Source: UBA10438 sp964432155
Lineage (GTDB): Bacteria > Bacteroidota > Ignavibacteria > Kapaibacteriales > Kapaibacteriaceae
Length of the DNA: 64,000 nt
Direction: 5' to 3'
Assembly (NCBI GenBank): GCA_964432155.1
Contig: CAYSMF010000004.1
Coordinates: forward strand, 83,714-147,713
In this document: piece after piece, positions 1 to 9,474 of the stretch
How positions within the stretch are numbered: the first letter of the stretch is position 1
Layout: every line of letters begins with the position of its first letter
Notes under the pieces: model-generated
The model's input: only the letters and a program-made list of their open reading frames with translations
The model's database searches: none
What the model was told of the DNA's origin: nothing
Made by a program: the position numbers and the translations under genes

Positions 1-438
1 GGCAAGCGCATCGCGAATCATCTGCGCTCGTTCTCGCGAAAGCACAACACCCTCCGGCGTTGGACCCGTATCACGGGGCTCCCAGGCATACTCGGAACCG
101 TCCTTGCCCGACACAGGCTGATCGAGCGAGACCATCGCGAACCGCTTTCGACGCAGGTAGTCAATGCACCGATTCGACGCAATCTTGTACAACCAGCGAG
201 AGAACGGATACTCGAACTGAAACGACGGTAGCGCTTGAAAGGCCTTGACGAAGGTATCCTGCACGAGGTCCTCAACATCATCTTGCTGAGAAACCATCTT
301 GCGTACAAGGAACGTTACAATGCGACGGTACTTCCGCTCGAGCCGCGCAAAGGCGTTAGTATGCCCCGCTAGGACCTCTCGAATCACGGCCTCGTCCTCG
401 GCAGAGGACTCCGCCGCCTGCTGCGGAGTATCGGTCAT
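1..438 (-). CDS. ECF-type RNA polymerase sigma factor, partial (C-terminus beyond window edge)
   Basis: The reverse strand read from the ATG at 438 stays open to base 1 (146 codons, no stop). It begins MTDTPQQAAESSAEDEAV and carries sigma-70 region 2: the core-binding/-10 segment with DVEDLVQDTFVKAFQAL near residues 57-73, then SRWLYKIASNRCIDYLRRKR near residues 81-100. The following linker (PRDTGPTPEGVVLSRER) leads into where region 4 would begin, outside the window. ECF factors direct core polymerase to stress or envelope regulons. No anti-sigma gene is visible, because the downstream side is cut off. The short open frames overlapping here in other phases are shadows. The family is clear; the regulon cannot be inferred. 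Confidence 0.9.
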   Translation of the reverse strand, partial: MTDTPQQAAESSAEDEAVIREVLAGHTNAFARLERKYRRIVTFLVRKMVSQQDDVEDLVQDTFVKAFQALPSFQFEYPFSRWLYKIASNRCIDYLRRKRFAMVSLDQPVSGKDGSEYAWEPRDTGPTPEGVVLSRERAQMIRDALA

Positions 439-485
439 ACAACGTTCATCCTACGAGCGCGGAGCGCCCCCGTTAAGTCGTGTTG

Positions 486-572
486 CGGAAAGGGCGGGAT
501 TCGAACCCGCGGTACCGTTGCCGGTACACACGCTTTCCAGGCGTGCCAATTCAACCACTCTTGCACCTTTCC
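486..572 (-). tRNA. tRNA-Ser (anticodon GGA)
   Basis: The reverse strand folds as a class II tRNA. The acceptor strand is GGAAAGG pairing with CCTTTCC, with discriminator G. The anticodon arm is CACGC-CTGGAAA-GCGTG with anticodon GGA. A long variable arm (TACCG...CGGTA) is diagnostic of serine, and the T arm is GCGGG-TTCGAAT-CCCGC. CCA is not encoded. It lies between the sigma factor and the divergent LD-carboxypeptidase. Confidence 0.95.
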
Positions 573-730
573 GAACCCGCAATATACGGTGAATCGTTGT
601 AACACTATAGAATACGCCGAGTTATTGAGCTAACGGGTGCAACGCTAGCCTGTGTTGAATACGAGGAAAGTCGTACCTTTGAAGGCCAGACTCCGTGGTG
701 GGGGTGGACTATATCCATTCAACTGCAATT

Positions 731-1777
731 ATGATCCGACGCAGATTTTTACAGACGCTCGCAACTGTTCCAGCAGCACACCAGCTGCTGCGTGCAGAGG
801 GCACAAGTGATACCGAAAATGTATCGCTTTCGCAGCGTAGTCGAATTCTGCCCCGAGGTATCGGACCGGGGTCAACGATCGGCATTGTAGCGCCTGCAAG
901 TGCGGCATTCTCCTCGGAAGTTCGCGACTTTATGGATCTGTGCACGTCATGGGGCATCAAGACGAAGCTCGGGCGCAACATCTCGCGCAGATCCGGATAC
1001 TTGTCAGCCTCCGACGAACACCGTGCCGCTGAGTTCATGGAGTGTATTGAAGATCCAACGATCGACGCCGTTGTGTGCGCACGCGGCGGATACGGTGTGA
1101 TGCGAATTCTGCCCCTTCTCGACTTTTCAGCGATTCGACAGGCTGGCAAGGTCATCATGGGCTTCAGTGACATCACTGCCCTGCTCGTCGCGGTGAATCA
1201 AATGAGCGGCCTTGTCACATTTCACGGTCCGGTTGCGTCGAGCTCATTCGACCCATTCACAATCCAGTCCCTGAAGTCCGTCGTGCTTCGCAGCCAACCA
1301 TCCCAACCGTTTCAGGATCAGCGTCTGACAACCATCCAGCCCGGCATGGCGCAGGGCAGGTTGACAGGCGGAAATCTTGCAATGGTGGTCAGTACACTTG
1401 GCACGCGGTACGAGATCGACACACGCGATGCTATCCTGTTCCTTGAAGAGATCAACGAAGAGCCATACCGCATTGATCGAATGCTGACGCAGCTGTGGCT
1501 TGCTGGCAAGTTGCAGACGTGTAAGGGCATCGCCTTCGGGAACTTCAGAAACTGTGAAGCCAAAGGAATCTCCATAACGGGGCCATCGTTTACACTTGAA
1601 CAGGTGTTTCATGAGCGGATTGCGCCGCTCGGAATACCAGCCGTGTACGGGCTCCCATTTGGTCACGTTAAGAGCAAACTCACGCTTCCGCTTGGAATCC
1701 GTGCGGAACTCGACGCGACCAAAAAACAACTCACGCTTCTCGAACCAGCAACTGGAGAGAGGAGCACCCAACGATGA
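731..1777 (+). CDS. LD-carboxypeptidase (peptidase S66), probable Tat-exported
   Basis: A serine peptidase of family S66, which removes the terminal D-Ala from murein tetrapeptides during peptidoglycan recycling. Conserved blocks are GGYGVMRILPLL, the nucleophile block MGFSDITALL, the acidic block FLEEINEEPYRIDRML and the histidine block PFGHVKSKLTLPLG, which together give the Ser-Glu-His triad. I prefer the ATG at 731 because it starts directly on MIRRRFLQTLATVPAAHQ, a twin-arginine-like signal. An in-frame start at 695 would add 12 residues. The signal suggests a periplasmic enzyme, unlike the cytoplasmic E. coli LdcA. The stop overlaps the next start by ATGA. The length of about 348 aa is normal for the family. 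Confidence 0.88.
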   Translation: MIRRRFLQTLATVPAAHQLLRAEGTSDTENVSLSQRSRILPRGIGPGSTIGIVAPASAAFSSEVRDFMDLCTSWGIKTKLGRNISRRSGYLSASDEHRAAEFMECIEDPTIDAVVCARGGYGVMRILPLLDFSAIRQAGKVIMGFSDITALLVAVNQMSGLVTFHGPVASSSFDPFTIQSLKSVVLRSQPSQPFQDQRLTTIQPGMAQGRLTGGNLAMVVSTLGTRYEIDTRDAILFLEEINEEPYRIDRMLTQLWLAGKLQTCKGIAFGNFRNCEAKGISITGPSFTLEQVFHERIAPLGIPAVYGLPFGHVKSKLTLPLGIRAELDATKKQLTLLEPATGERSTQR

Positions 1778-4700
1778 AAAACTTTTTCTTTCTATCCCAC
1801 GGAACCACCATGCACTCGAAAAGCATGCGTTTCTTCCTCGTCCTCGCAACAGCATTTGCGGCTGTTGTAGTACAGGCACAGACGATTAACATTTACGGCA
1901 TCAACGCGTCGGCGTTCCCGAAGATTGTCGCCGACTATGTTGCTCTCGATGCCGCCGGCAACCCAATCACCGACCTCACGGAAAAAGATTTCACGGTGGT
2001 TGAGACACCGCAAGGTCTTGGTGCGCAGGATCTCACGGCAACGGTAAAGCACTCATGTGTCGAGCAGAACAAGGATCCTGAGGCGAGCATCATCTTCATC
2101 CTCGACCGATCTAATTCGATGCGCGATGTCGTACCTGGTGCGAATCGTCAGCGTTGGGACATCGTCAAGGATGCTGTTCGTGCATTCGTGAACCAGCTCC
2201 GGTTCGTTGGACAAACTCGCGTATCGCTGGTGTCATTCGCTGGTACATATGAAGTCATCAACGAGTGGGTCGATAACAAGCAACCGATCCTCGACTCGCT
2301 CAAGGATCTAAAGATTCAAACGGTCACGAACTATGTGCTCCCATTTGACTCTCCGGGCAACAACATTTACGAGCTCTTCAAGCGTCGTCCTGCGAACATT
2401 CCAAAGTTCGTATTCTTCCTTACTGACGGTACACCGAACCCGGGCATTCCGAACGAAACGAAGTTCGTGAACGACAACACGCAATTGATGCAAGCGCAGG
2501 GCGTTCGCTTCTTTGCTATCACGATCAAGGAAGAATCAACACACTGGACACTCGACGCACTTGCCCGTGCAACTGGTGGTAAGTCGATTCTCACGAACGA
2601 AGCTCGTCTTCTCGACATTCTTTCGCTGCTTGCACTTGAGACGCAGGTAACCAAGACCTGTCAGATCACATGGACGTCGCCATATGCATGCGCAGAGCAA
2701 GCTCTCAGCCGCGTTGCTCGTATTACGCTCAAGCGTGGTTCGAACCCAACAGCAGCGATTCCATACCAAGCTCCTGCCAACGCTCTTGCGAAGGTCGAAG
2801 TAAGTGATCCAATCCTGTTTTGCGGCGATCCTGCACCGAACGGAAAGTCGTACGCCAACTTCACACTCACCGCACTCAATGCTCCGTTCTCCGTTACTAC
2901 GGCGCCCGTGCCATCGCCAGCAACGTACTTCAAGGTTGTTGACTGGAACTTCCCGCTCAACCAAGCAACGTTTGCTCCGTTCAATCTTGCTCCAAATGGT
3001 AAGCGCGTGATCCGCGTCGAATTCACGCAGGGCAACATGCAGTCGTTCCGTCAGGCACAACTTGCATTCACGGGAACACCATGTCCTCCAAGCGTGACGC
3101 TCGTCGGTGGCACAGGGGTAATTCTGCTTCAATCACCAATCGGTGGTGAGCTCTTCTCAACATGCGACACGGTATCGATTAAGTGGGCAGGTGTGCTTCC
3201 ATCACAGCAAGTCGCGATCGATTACTCGACGAATGGTGGAACGAACTGGACAAACATTACGAACACGGCGACGGGGCTTGTCTACAAGTGGTTGCCGCCA
3301 GCCGCTGGCGTTAACTACCGCGTGCGCGTTAGCGTGTCCCCTGTTCCGCAATACGTATGGGCAAAACAACTCGGTGGAGCAGGTGCAGAGACAGCAACAT
3401 CCGTAGCAGTAACGCCGAACGGCCTAAAGGTCTTCGCGACAGGCTATTTCGACGGTCCATCCAAGTTTGGAACAACCACAGTAAACAACCAAGCCGGCAA
3501 CATTGATGGATACTTCACGGAGTTTGACTCTGATGGCAACATCACGAACACGATGTTGCTCACAGGCAGTGCGTCGAACGACGAACGTGTGATTGGCGCC
3601 GTCACCGACAAGGACGGCAACGTCTACGTCGCTGGTTACTTCTCGAGCCAAGCTGCGTCATTTGGCGGCTTCCCACTCTCTCCTGGTCCACTCGATACAC
3701 GGAATATGTTCGTGTACAAGTTTGCTCCTGATGGATCACTGCAGTGGGCAAACATCAGCAAGGGGTCAGGCACCTCGAGCTCTGAAGCCGACTGCTCCGA
3801 CATTGGTATTCGTTACGACGCCTCCGGCAACCCAGAAATCATCATTGTGGGCCGCTTCCGAAAGTACATCGAGGTGGGCATCAGTCGCGGTGGCACCATC
3901 GAGCGCAATGGACCATACACTGGAACAGCAGCGCAAACGTGGCGCAATTACTATGTGATTTACGACACCGGTGGCTACCCACGTTTGACAGCGAACGCAG
4001 CTGCTCCTACGGCTGGCGGCATCGTCTACAAGTCTAAGACTGTCAAGGATGCGCTGAACTTCACATATGCAACCGACTCATACACGGGTCCAAAGTCGTT
4101 TACTCCACCACCGATCACACTGCCGAATAGCGGCCTAACGGACGTGTTCGTGACGAAGAACGGTGCATCACCTGCGTCGAATGACGTATCGAAGTCAAAC
4201 TTCTCGGTGCTAGCCCCGCAGCTTACTGTTGCGCAGAACAAGGTTGTGTTCAAGAACACACCGCAGGGTCAGTCTGAGCCGGTATCGCTTACATCGATTA
4301 TCCAGAATAAGGGTTCATTCCCTGTTACGATTCAGCGCATCAACATCGCTGGAACGAACGCTGGCGATTTCCGCGTGATCTCTCCAACCGTGTTCCCTAT
4401 CCGTCTCGACACGGGCCGAACACTCTCGCTTGAGCTTGCCTTCGAACCAAAGGGTACAGGACTCCGCACGGCGATCCTCGAGGTCATTGGCAACTGCAAC
4501 GCAAACACACAAGTTATCCTTGAAGGCACCGGCCTGGCACCATGCGTGTGGGATAGCCAGTCGAGTGTTCAACTTGGCAAGGTGCCGCTTGGGCAGCCAG
4601 CATCGCGTACAGTAACCTGCGTTCTCAAGAACACTGGTCCGCTCCCGCTCAACGGCAGGCTCACTGTGACCAAGCCGGATCCAGATATCACCGTCAAAAA

Positions 4701-6516
4701 GCAGGGTGCTTTTACTCTCGCGGCAAATGGTGGCTGCTTCGATCTCGAACTTGATATCGCAGCTGCGTCTCCTGGCACAAAGACGTGTACGGTGGATTTC
4801 GGTCTTGCAGCTGACTGCGGTAGTGCCGTCTCGACAATTACTGTAGAAATCGTCGAGCCACGCGTAGCGATCGATAGCGTCAACTTTGGTCGCGTGCGAT
4901 TGCTCACACCAGTTGCCGGCAACATCACGATTACAAACCTGAACACCGATCCTGCATCCATCACTGGATACAGCATTAGTGATCCTACGAATCCGAACTT
5001 CAGCGGCATTACGCTCCCAGCTCCACAGGTGCTGGCCCCAGGCGCTTCAATCAAGATCCCTGTGACCTACACACCGCAGACGCGTGGCGCTCACAGCATC
5101 ACGATCAACGCTACGGTGCAGGGTCAGAATACACCGCTGGTCGGTCTGGTATCCGGCGTTGGATTCCAACCGGTACTCGATGCGACAGGCTACACGTTCA
5201 AGGCGTGGCCAATTAGCACGACATCGCCAGAGCAAGGCAAGGTTGTGCTTCGGAATACCGATGCAGATGCTGCACTCACAATCAACAACGTTGCGTTCCA
5301 AAACGCGACGACGGTGTTTGCTTGGACTGGCACAACACCAACATTCCCACAAACGATCGCACCTGGCGGAACACTCGAACTCACCGTGTCCTTCACGCCA
5401 GCCGTGGTTGGCAACAATGCCGTTAATGTGTGCATCGAACATGATGGCAAGCCAGGACCGGGACCAGTTCCACCGTACACGACGACATGCGTGGAAGTCA
5501 AGGGTATCGGACTTGATCAGTCTGGCATCCCACCGATCAACTTCGAAAACACGCTAACATGTGCCACACGTGTCGATAGCTTCGAGATCATCAATCCAAG
5601 CCAGTTCCCTCTCAATGTTCAGGCACCTGTTGGATCTGGCGACGCTGCTGCGTTCCAACTGAGCGAAACAGCGGCATTCACTGTGGCTCCGGGTGCGACC
5701 AAGGTGGTCACGGTGACGTTCCGTCCGACATCAGTCCAGGCATATGCGGCATCGTTCAGCTTCGCAAACGATCAGAACCTTAAGCTCAATGTTTCGCTCT
5801 CTGGCAATGGTGTGGCAACACCTGTCAACTTCCGCTATGGAACAATTGCACAGGCGCAAGCTGGTCAGGTTACAGCGACACCGATCAACGTCAGCTTCAA
5901 CGCTGGTGAGTTCGCAGGTGCAGCGCCAACGCAATTCGATATCACGATTACGCACGACGCAGAGGCGATGTCATTCGCAGGCTTTGCACAACCAGAGATG
6001 ACGGGCTGGACGTTCACACCAACAACAGGTGTTGGATCAGTAGCAATTCGTGCTCAATCTGTCACGGGCGTCCTCACACAAGGACCATTTGTGACACCAA
6101 CGTTCAACACCTATCTGAATGCAGATTCGACGCTTCCGATGTCGATGACCGTCACAACACCACTGTCGTGCCTTGTAACCTCAGGTGACGCTACGAAGGT
6201 CACGATGAAGTTCGTCTGCTTCACAACAGGTCGTCTGGTCAAGTTCGGCAATCAGCAGTTCGGTCTGATGAACCCGCGCAACAACCCTGTACGTGACGAG
6301 CTGGTTGTTCCGTACACGACAGGCATCACGGTTGCAACGACGTTCCACATCGCAGATGCAATGGGCAACGTTGTGATCGAAGCAACGGGCGCTGTGGCTC
6401 CATCTGGCTCGTACATCTTCGAAGCCAACACGTCAGCTCTCGCTTCAGGTGTGTACTTCCTGCGGATGCAAAGCGGTCCATTCGTGGCTAGCACCCAGTT
6501 CGTTGTTGTGAAGTAA
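1774..6516 (+). CDS. Giant secreted protein: VWA domain, SBBP-like repeats, choice-of-anchor-D modules, T9SS C-terminal sorting domain
   Basis: A 1580-residue surface or secreted protein. The start at 1774 is favoured by a purine-rich Shine-Dalgarno (GGAGAGAGGAG) 9 nt upstream; later in-frame ATGs lie at 1810 and 1825. The signal peptide core is RFFLVLATAFAAVVVQAQ. Residues ~95-290 form a von Willebrand A domain with a MIDAS (IFILDRSNSMRD, later FFLTDGTPNPG). Next come a Ser-Thr-rich module (LFSTCDTVSIKWAG), SBBP-like repeats (VWAKQLGGAGAETATSVAV) and several ~110-residue immunoglobulin-like choice-of-anchor-D modules (LAPGASIKIPVTYTP, VAPGATKVVTVTFRP). The C-terminus (NNPVRDELVV...GVYFLRMQSG) matches a type A T9SS sorting domain, so export through type IX secretion is inferred. 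The specific function is unknown; adhesion is plausible. Confidence 0.85.
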   Translation: MKNFFFLSHGTTMHSKSMRFFLVLATAFAAVVVQAQTINIYGINASAFPKIVADYVALDAAGNPITDLTEKDFTVVETPQGLGAQDLTATVKHSCVEQNKDPEASIIFILDRSNSMRDVVPGANRQRWDIVKDAVRAFVNQLRFVGQTRVSLVSFAGTYEVINEWVDNKQPILDSLKDLKIQTVTNYVLPFDSPGNNIYELFKRRPANIPKFVFFLTDGTPNPGIPNETKFVNDNTQLMQAQGVRFFAITIKEESTHWTLDALARATGGKSILTNEARLLDILSLLALETQVTKTCQITWTSPYACAEQALSRVARITLKRGSNPTAAIPYQAPANALAKVEVSDPILFCGDPAPNGKSYANFTLTALNAPFSVTTAPVPSPATYFKVVDWNFPLNQATFAPFNLAPNGKRVIRVEFTQGNMQSFRQAQLAFTGTPCPPSVTLVGGTGVILLQSPIGGELFSTCDTVSIKWAGVLPSQQVAIDYSTNGGTNWTNITNTATGLVYKWLPPAAGVNYRVRVSVSPVPQYVWAKQLGGAGAETATSVAVTPNGLKVFATGYFDGPSKFGTTTVNNQAGNIDGYFTEFDSDGNITNTMLLTGSASNDERVIGAVTDKDGNVYVAGYFSSQAASFGGFPLSPGPLDTRNMFVYKFAPDGSLQWANISKGSGTSSSEADCSDIGIRYDASGNPEIIIVGRFRKYIEVGISRGGTIERNGPYTGTAAQTWRNYYVIYDTGGYPRLTANAAAPTAGGIVYKSKTVKDALNFTYATDSYTGPKSFTPPPITLPNSGLTDVFVTKNGASPASNDVSKSNFSVLAPQLTVAQNKVVFKNTPQGQSEPVSLTSIIQNKGSFPVTIQRINIAGTNAGDFRVISPTVFPIRLDTGRTLSLELAFEPKGTGLRTAILEVIGNCNANTQVILEGTGLAPCVWDSQSSVQLGKVPLGQPASRTVTCVLKNTGPLPLNGRLTVTKPDPDITVKKQGAFTLAANGGCFDLELDIAAASPGTKTCTVDFGLAADCGSAVSTITVEIVEPRVAIDSVNFGRVRLLTPVAGNITITNLNTDPASITGYSISDPTNPNFSGITLPAPQVLAPGASIKIPVTYTPQTRGAHSITINATVQGQNTPLVGLVSGVGFQPVLDATGYTFKAWPISTTSPEQGKVVLRNTDADAALTINNVAFQNATTVFAWTGTTPTFPQTIAPGGTLELTVSFTPAVVGNNAVNVCIEHDGKPGPGPVPPYTTTCVEVKGIGLDQSGIPPINFENTLTCATRVDSFEIINPSQFPLNVQAPVGSGDAAAFQLSETAAFTVAPGATKVVTVTFRPTSVQAYAASFSFANDQNLKLNVSLSGNGVATPVNFRYGTIAQAQAGQVTATPINVSFNAGEFAGAAPTQFDITITHDAEAMSFAGFAQPEMTGWTFTPTTGVGSVAIRAQSVTGVLTQGPFVTPTFNTYLNADSTLPMSMTVTTPLSCLVTSGDATKVTMKFVCFTTGRLVKFGNQQFGLMNPRNNPVRDELVVPYTTGITVATTFHIADAMGNVVIEATGAVAPSGSYIFEANTSALASGVYFLRMQSGPFVASTQFVVVK

Positions 6517-6546
6517 CACCCCGGCAGCTTACGGACGACATGTTCC

Positions 6547-6579
6547 AGCGGCGTGGCACCAATCCGGTGCCACGCCGCT
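6547..6579 (+). terminator. Strong intrinsic hairpin after the giant VWA gene
   Basis: A perfect 14-bp inverted repeat (AGCGGCGTGGCACC / GGTGCCACGCCGCT) with the 5-nt loop AATCC starts 30 bp after the stop codon. It is followed by a modest T-rich tail (TGTCATTTC). It separates the VWA gene from the aldolase operon. Confidence 0.8.
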
Positions 6580-6646
6580 TGTCATTTCGGGGGCTGGTCA
6601 AGGAGAAGCCCGTATCTTTGCACATCCACTTACCGAATCCACAGCT

Positions 6647-7711
6647 ATGATCGATCGCATCACGCAAGCCCTCGGCGACCAAGCAGACTACTATCTCAAC
6701 CATACGTCGACGACGATTCCTTCGTCGATGATCCATGTTCCATCTCCGACGTCGGTCGACACACTCTTCGGTGGCTCGGATCGCAATAATCGCGTCCTCC
6801 GTAACCTTGAATGGATGAACAACACCGGTCGACTTGCAGGCACAGGATATGTGTCCATCCTTCCAGTAGACCAAGGCATCGAACACAGCGCGGGTGCCTC
6901 CTTCGCGAAGAACCCGGCGTACTTCGATCCGGCAAACATCGTTGAGCTTGCAATCGAAGGTGGATGTAACGCCGTCGCTTCAACGTTTGGCGTGCTCGGC
7001 AACGTGGCCCGTCGATACGCACACAAGATTCCGTTTGTCGTCAAAATCAACCACAACGAGCTGCTCACCTATCCAAACAAGTTCGATCAGGTGCTGTTTG
7101 GAACAATCGAGCAAGCAGCAGACATGGGCGCAGCTGCCGTGGGCGCAACGATCTATTTTGGATCGAACGAGAGCTCACGTCAGATCGTCGAAATCGCGCA
7201 AGCGTTTGCACGCGCGCACGAACTCGGCATGGCGACGATCCTGTGGTGCTACATTCGCAACAACGCGTTCAAGGCTGACAAGGACTACCACGTCGCGGCC
7301 GACCTTACAGGACAAGCCAATCACTTGGGTGTGACGCTTGGTGCTGATATCATCAAGCAAAAACTTCCAGAAAACAACGGCGGATTCAAGGCACTGAACA
7401 TGGGCGGTTCGAGCTACGGCAAGCTCGATGAACGCATGTACACAGAACTTTCATCTGACCACCCGATCGATCTCTGTCGCTATCAAGTTGCGAACTGCTA
7501 CATGGGTCGCATCGGTCTGATCAACAGCGGTGGCCCGTCAGGCACCAACGACATGGCAGAAGCGATCACAACTGCTGTCATCAACAAGCGTGCCGGTGGC
7601 ATGGGGCTTATTAGCGGTCGAAAGGCGTTTCAGCGTCCAATGCAAGAAGGCGTCGCGTTGCTCAACGCCATTCAAGACGTGTACCTCTGCAAGGACGTCA
7701 CGATCGCATAA
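6647..7711 (+). CDS. fbaB: Class I fructose-bisphosphate aldolase (DhnA/FbaB type)
   Basis: Cleaves fructose-1,6-bisphosphate to DHAP and glyceraldehyde-3-phosphate through a Schiff base, without metal. The 354-residue sequence shows the family blocks ILPVDQGIEHSAG, GGCNAVASTFGVLG, FVVKINHNELL, GATIYFGSNESSRQI and ADIIKQKLPENNGG; the last includes the likely Schiff-base lysine. The C-terminal phosphate-binding part has LINSGGPSG and GLISGRKAFQRP. It heads a three-gene run in which its TAA shares a base with the ATG of the ABC exporter. A cytosolic glycolysis/gluconeogenesis role is well supported. Confidence 0.94.
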   Translation: MIDRITQALGDQADYYLNHTSTTIPSSMIHVPSPTSVDTLFGGSDRNNRVLRNLEWMNNTGRLAGTGYVSILPVDQGIEHSAGASFAKNPAYFDPANIVELAIEGGCNAVASTFGVLGNVARRYAHKIPFVVKINHNELLTYPNKFDQVLFGTIEQAADMGAAAVGATIYFGSNESSRQIVEIAQAFARAHELGMATILWCYIRNNAFKADKDYHVAADLTGQANHLGVTLGADIIKQKLPENNGGFKALNMGGSSYGKLDERMYTELSSDHPIDLCRYQVANCYMGRIGLINSGGPSGTNDMAEAITTAVINKRAGGMGLISGRKAFQRPMQEGVALLNAIQDVYLCKDVTIA

Positions 7712-9474
7712 TGTCGGCCCCCTCACCACGCGGTGGCGCACTCCGTGAGCTTCGCCGCCTGACACCGTACGTTCGAAAGCACACCAAACTTGTTGTGCTC
7801 GGACTTGTCTTTATCACGATTTCGAACATCTGTTCAACAACGATCCCGTATGTCGTTGGATCGACGATCGACACCCTCGGTTCATCGTCGTTCACCTCAA
7901 CCGACGTTGCGTGGTTGATTGGCAAGATCCTCGCGCTCACGATTGGCAGTGGCTTCTTCATGTTCGCCACGCGCAGAACGATCATCGTGATGTCCCGCTA
8001 TATCGAAGAGGCACTGCGCAACGATGTTGTTGCGGCGATCAAGGATCAATCCCAACGCTTCTTTCATGAGCGCTCGACAGGTTCGATCCTTGCGCACTTC
8101 TCCAACGATATTGGCTCGGTGCGAGAGTTTATCGGTCCGGCGATCATGTACACGGCCAATACGATCACCACGTTTGCATTTGCACTATCGTGGATGACGT
8201 CGCTCGACGTACTACTGACAGCGGCCATCTTGATTCCCGTGCCGCTTGTGGCTACGCTCACGTATAAGCTTGGCAAGCGCATTCACACAACGTACAAGGT
8301 AGTGCAGCAGGAGTATGAGCATATCACAACGCATGCTCAGGAGACTGCATCTGGCATTCGTGTTATCCGTGCCTACGTGCGCGGAGCGTTCGAAGCTCTC
8401 CGGTTTGATGCGCTGAGCAAGAGTTACTACGAGCGGAACATGCAACTCGCTCGTGTACAATCGCTGATGATGCCTGGGATGACAGTGCTCTTCAACATCA
8501 GCTACATCATCGTGTTGACCGTTGGTGGCTACCAGGTGATGCACAAGGCCCTCACCGTAGGTGAACTCACACAGTTCTTTATCTATCTCAACCAACTCCT
8601 GTGGCCAATCGCTGCAATTGGTTGGGTAACGAGCATGATCCAACGTGGTGCTGCCTCGATGGGACGTCTTGGAGCGCTCTACGAGGCACCATCTGATGTT
8701 ACCTCGCCAGCGATGCCGCGCGAGGTAACAATCACCGGCTCGGTGACCCTCGACCATGTAACGCTGTCGTACGACGGCAAGACTCCTGTACTTCAGGACA
8801 TCTCGGTATCAGTTCCTGCTGGAACAAGTCTCGGCATTGTCGGTGCCGTTGGTAGTGGCAAGTCGACGCTTGTTGGTCTCATTCCGCGCTTGTACGATGT
8901 CTCGTCTGGCAGCGTCACGATCGATGGCGTTGACGTGCGGGAAATCGACCTGCACAATCTCCGCTCCGCCATCGCCGTTGTGCCACAGGAGGCGTTTCTC
9001 TTTTCTGAGACAATTCGCGACAATATTCGTTTCGGCAATCCATCGGCATCCGACGATGACGTTGTTCGTGCTGCAACACGCGCACAACTCCACAACGACA
9101 TCATGCAATTGGCCGAGGGGTACGATACGGTCGTAGGTGAGCGCGGCGTAACGCTCTCTGGTGGACAGAAGCAACGAACATCGCTTGCTCGGGCCATCGC
9201 AGCCGATCCGAAGATCCTGATCCTTGATGACTCGCTGTCGGCAATCGACGCCGACACCGAGGACCGCGTTCTTCGTGAACTCGAACAGATCATGAAGAAC
9301 AGAACAACGATCATTATTTCGCACCGACTCTCGACCGTGCAGCAGTGCACATCGATTATTGTTCTCGAGAACGGTCGTATTATCGAATCTGGTTCACACG
9401 CCGATCTTGTTGAACGCAACGGCATCTATGCCGCAATGTTTGAACGCCAACAATTGGAACAGCAGCTATCATGA
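7711..9474 (+). CDS. ABC exporter, fused permease and ATPase (MsbA/MdlB-like)
   Basis: A 587-residue half-transporter. The N-terminal six-helix type I exporter domain (residues ~25-310) contains the coupling segment HITTHAQETASGIRVIRAY. The ATPase follows with Walker A GAVGSGKST, Q-loop VPQEAFLFSETI, signature LSGGQKQR, Walker B ILILDDSLSAID and H-loop ISHRLSTV. It should act as a homodimer in the inner membrane. The substrate (lipid, drug or peptide) cannot be read from the sequence. It overlaps the aldolase by one base and the cystathionine beta-synthase gene by ATGA, so the three genes are probably co-transcribed despite unrelated functions. Confidence 0.92.
   Translation: MSAPSPRGGALRELRRLTPYVRKHTKLVVLGLVFITISNICSTTIPYVVGSTIDTLGSSSFTSTDVAWLIGKILALTIGSGFFMFATRRTIIVMSRYIEEALRNDVVAAIKDQSQRFFHERSTGSILAHFSNDIGSVREFIGPAIMYTANTITTFAFALSWMTSLDVLLTAAILIPVPLVATLTYKLGKRIHTTYKVVQQEYEHITTHAQETASGIRVIRAYVRGAFEALRFDALSKSYYERNMQLARVQSLMMPGMTVLFNISYIIVLTVGGYQVMHKALTVGELTQFFIYLNQLLWPIAAIGWVTSMIQRGAASMGRLGALYEAPSDVTSPAMPREVTITGSVTLDHVTLSYDGKTPVLQDISVSVPAGTSLGIVGAVGSGKSTLVGLIPRLYDVSSGSVTIDGVDVREIDLHNLRSAIAVVPQEAFLFSETIRDNIRFGNPSASDDDVVRAATRAQLHNDIMQLAEGYDTVVGERGVTLSGGQKQRTSLARAIAADPKILILDDSLSAIDADTEDRVLRELEQIMKNRTTIIISHRLSTVQQCTSIIVLENGRIIESGSHADLVERNGIYAAMFERQQLEQQLS

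Noticed and set aside
18..308. Reverse-strand frame with many Arg/Ser residues
   Set aside because: It is a shadow of the ECF sigma factor, which is open through the window edge in another phase.
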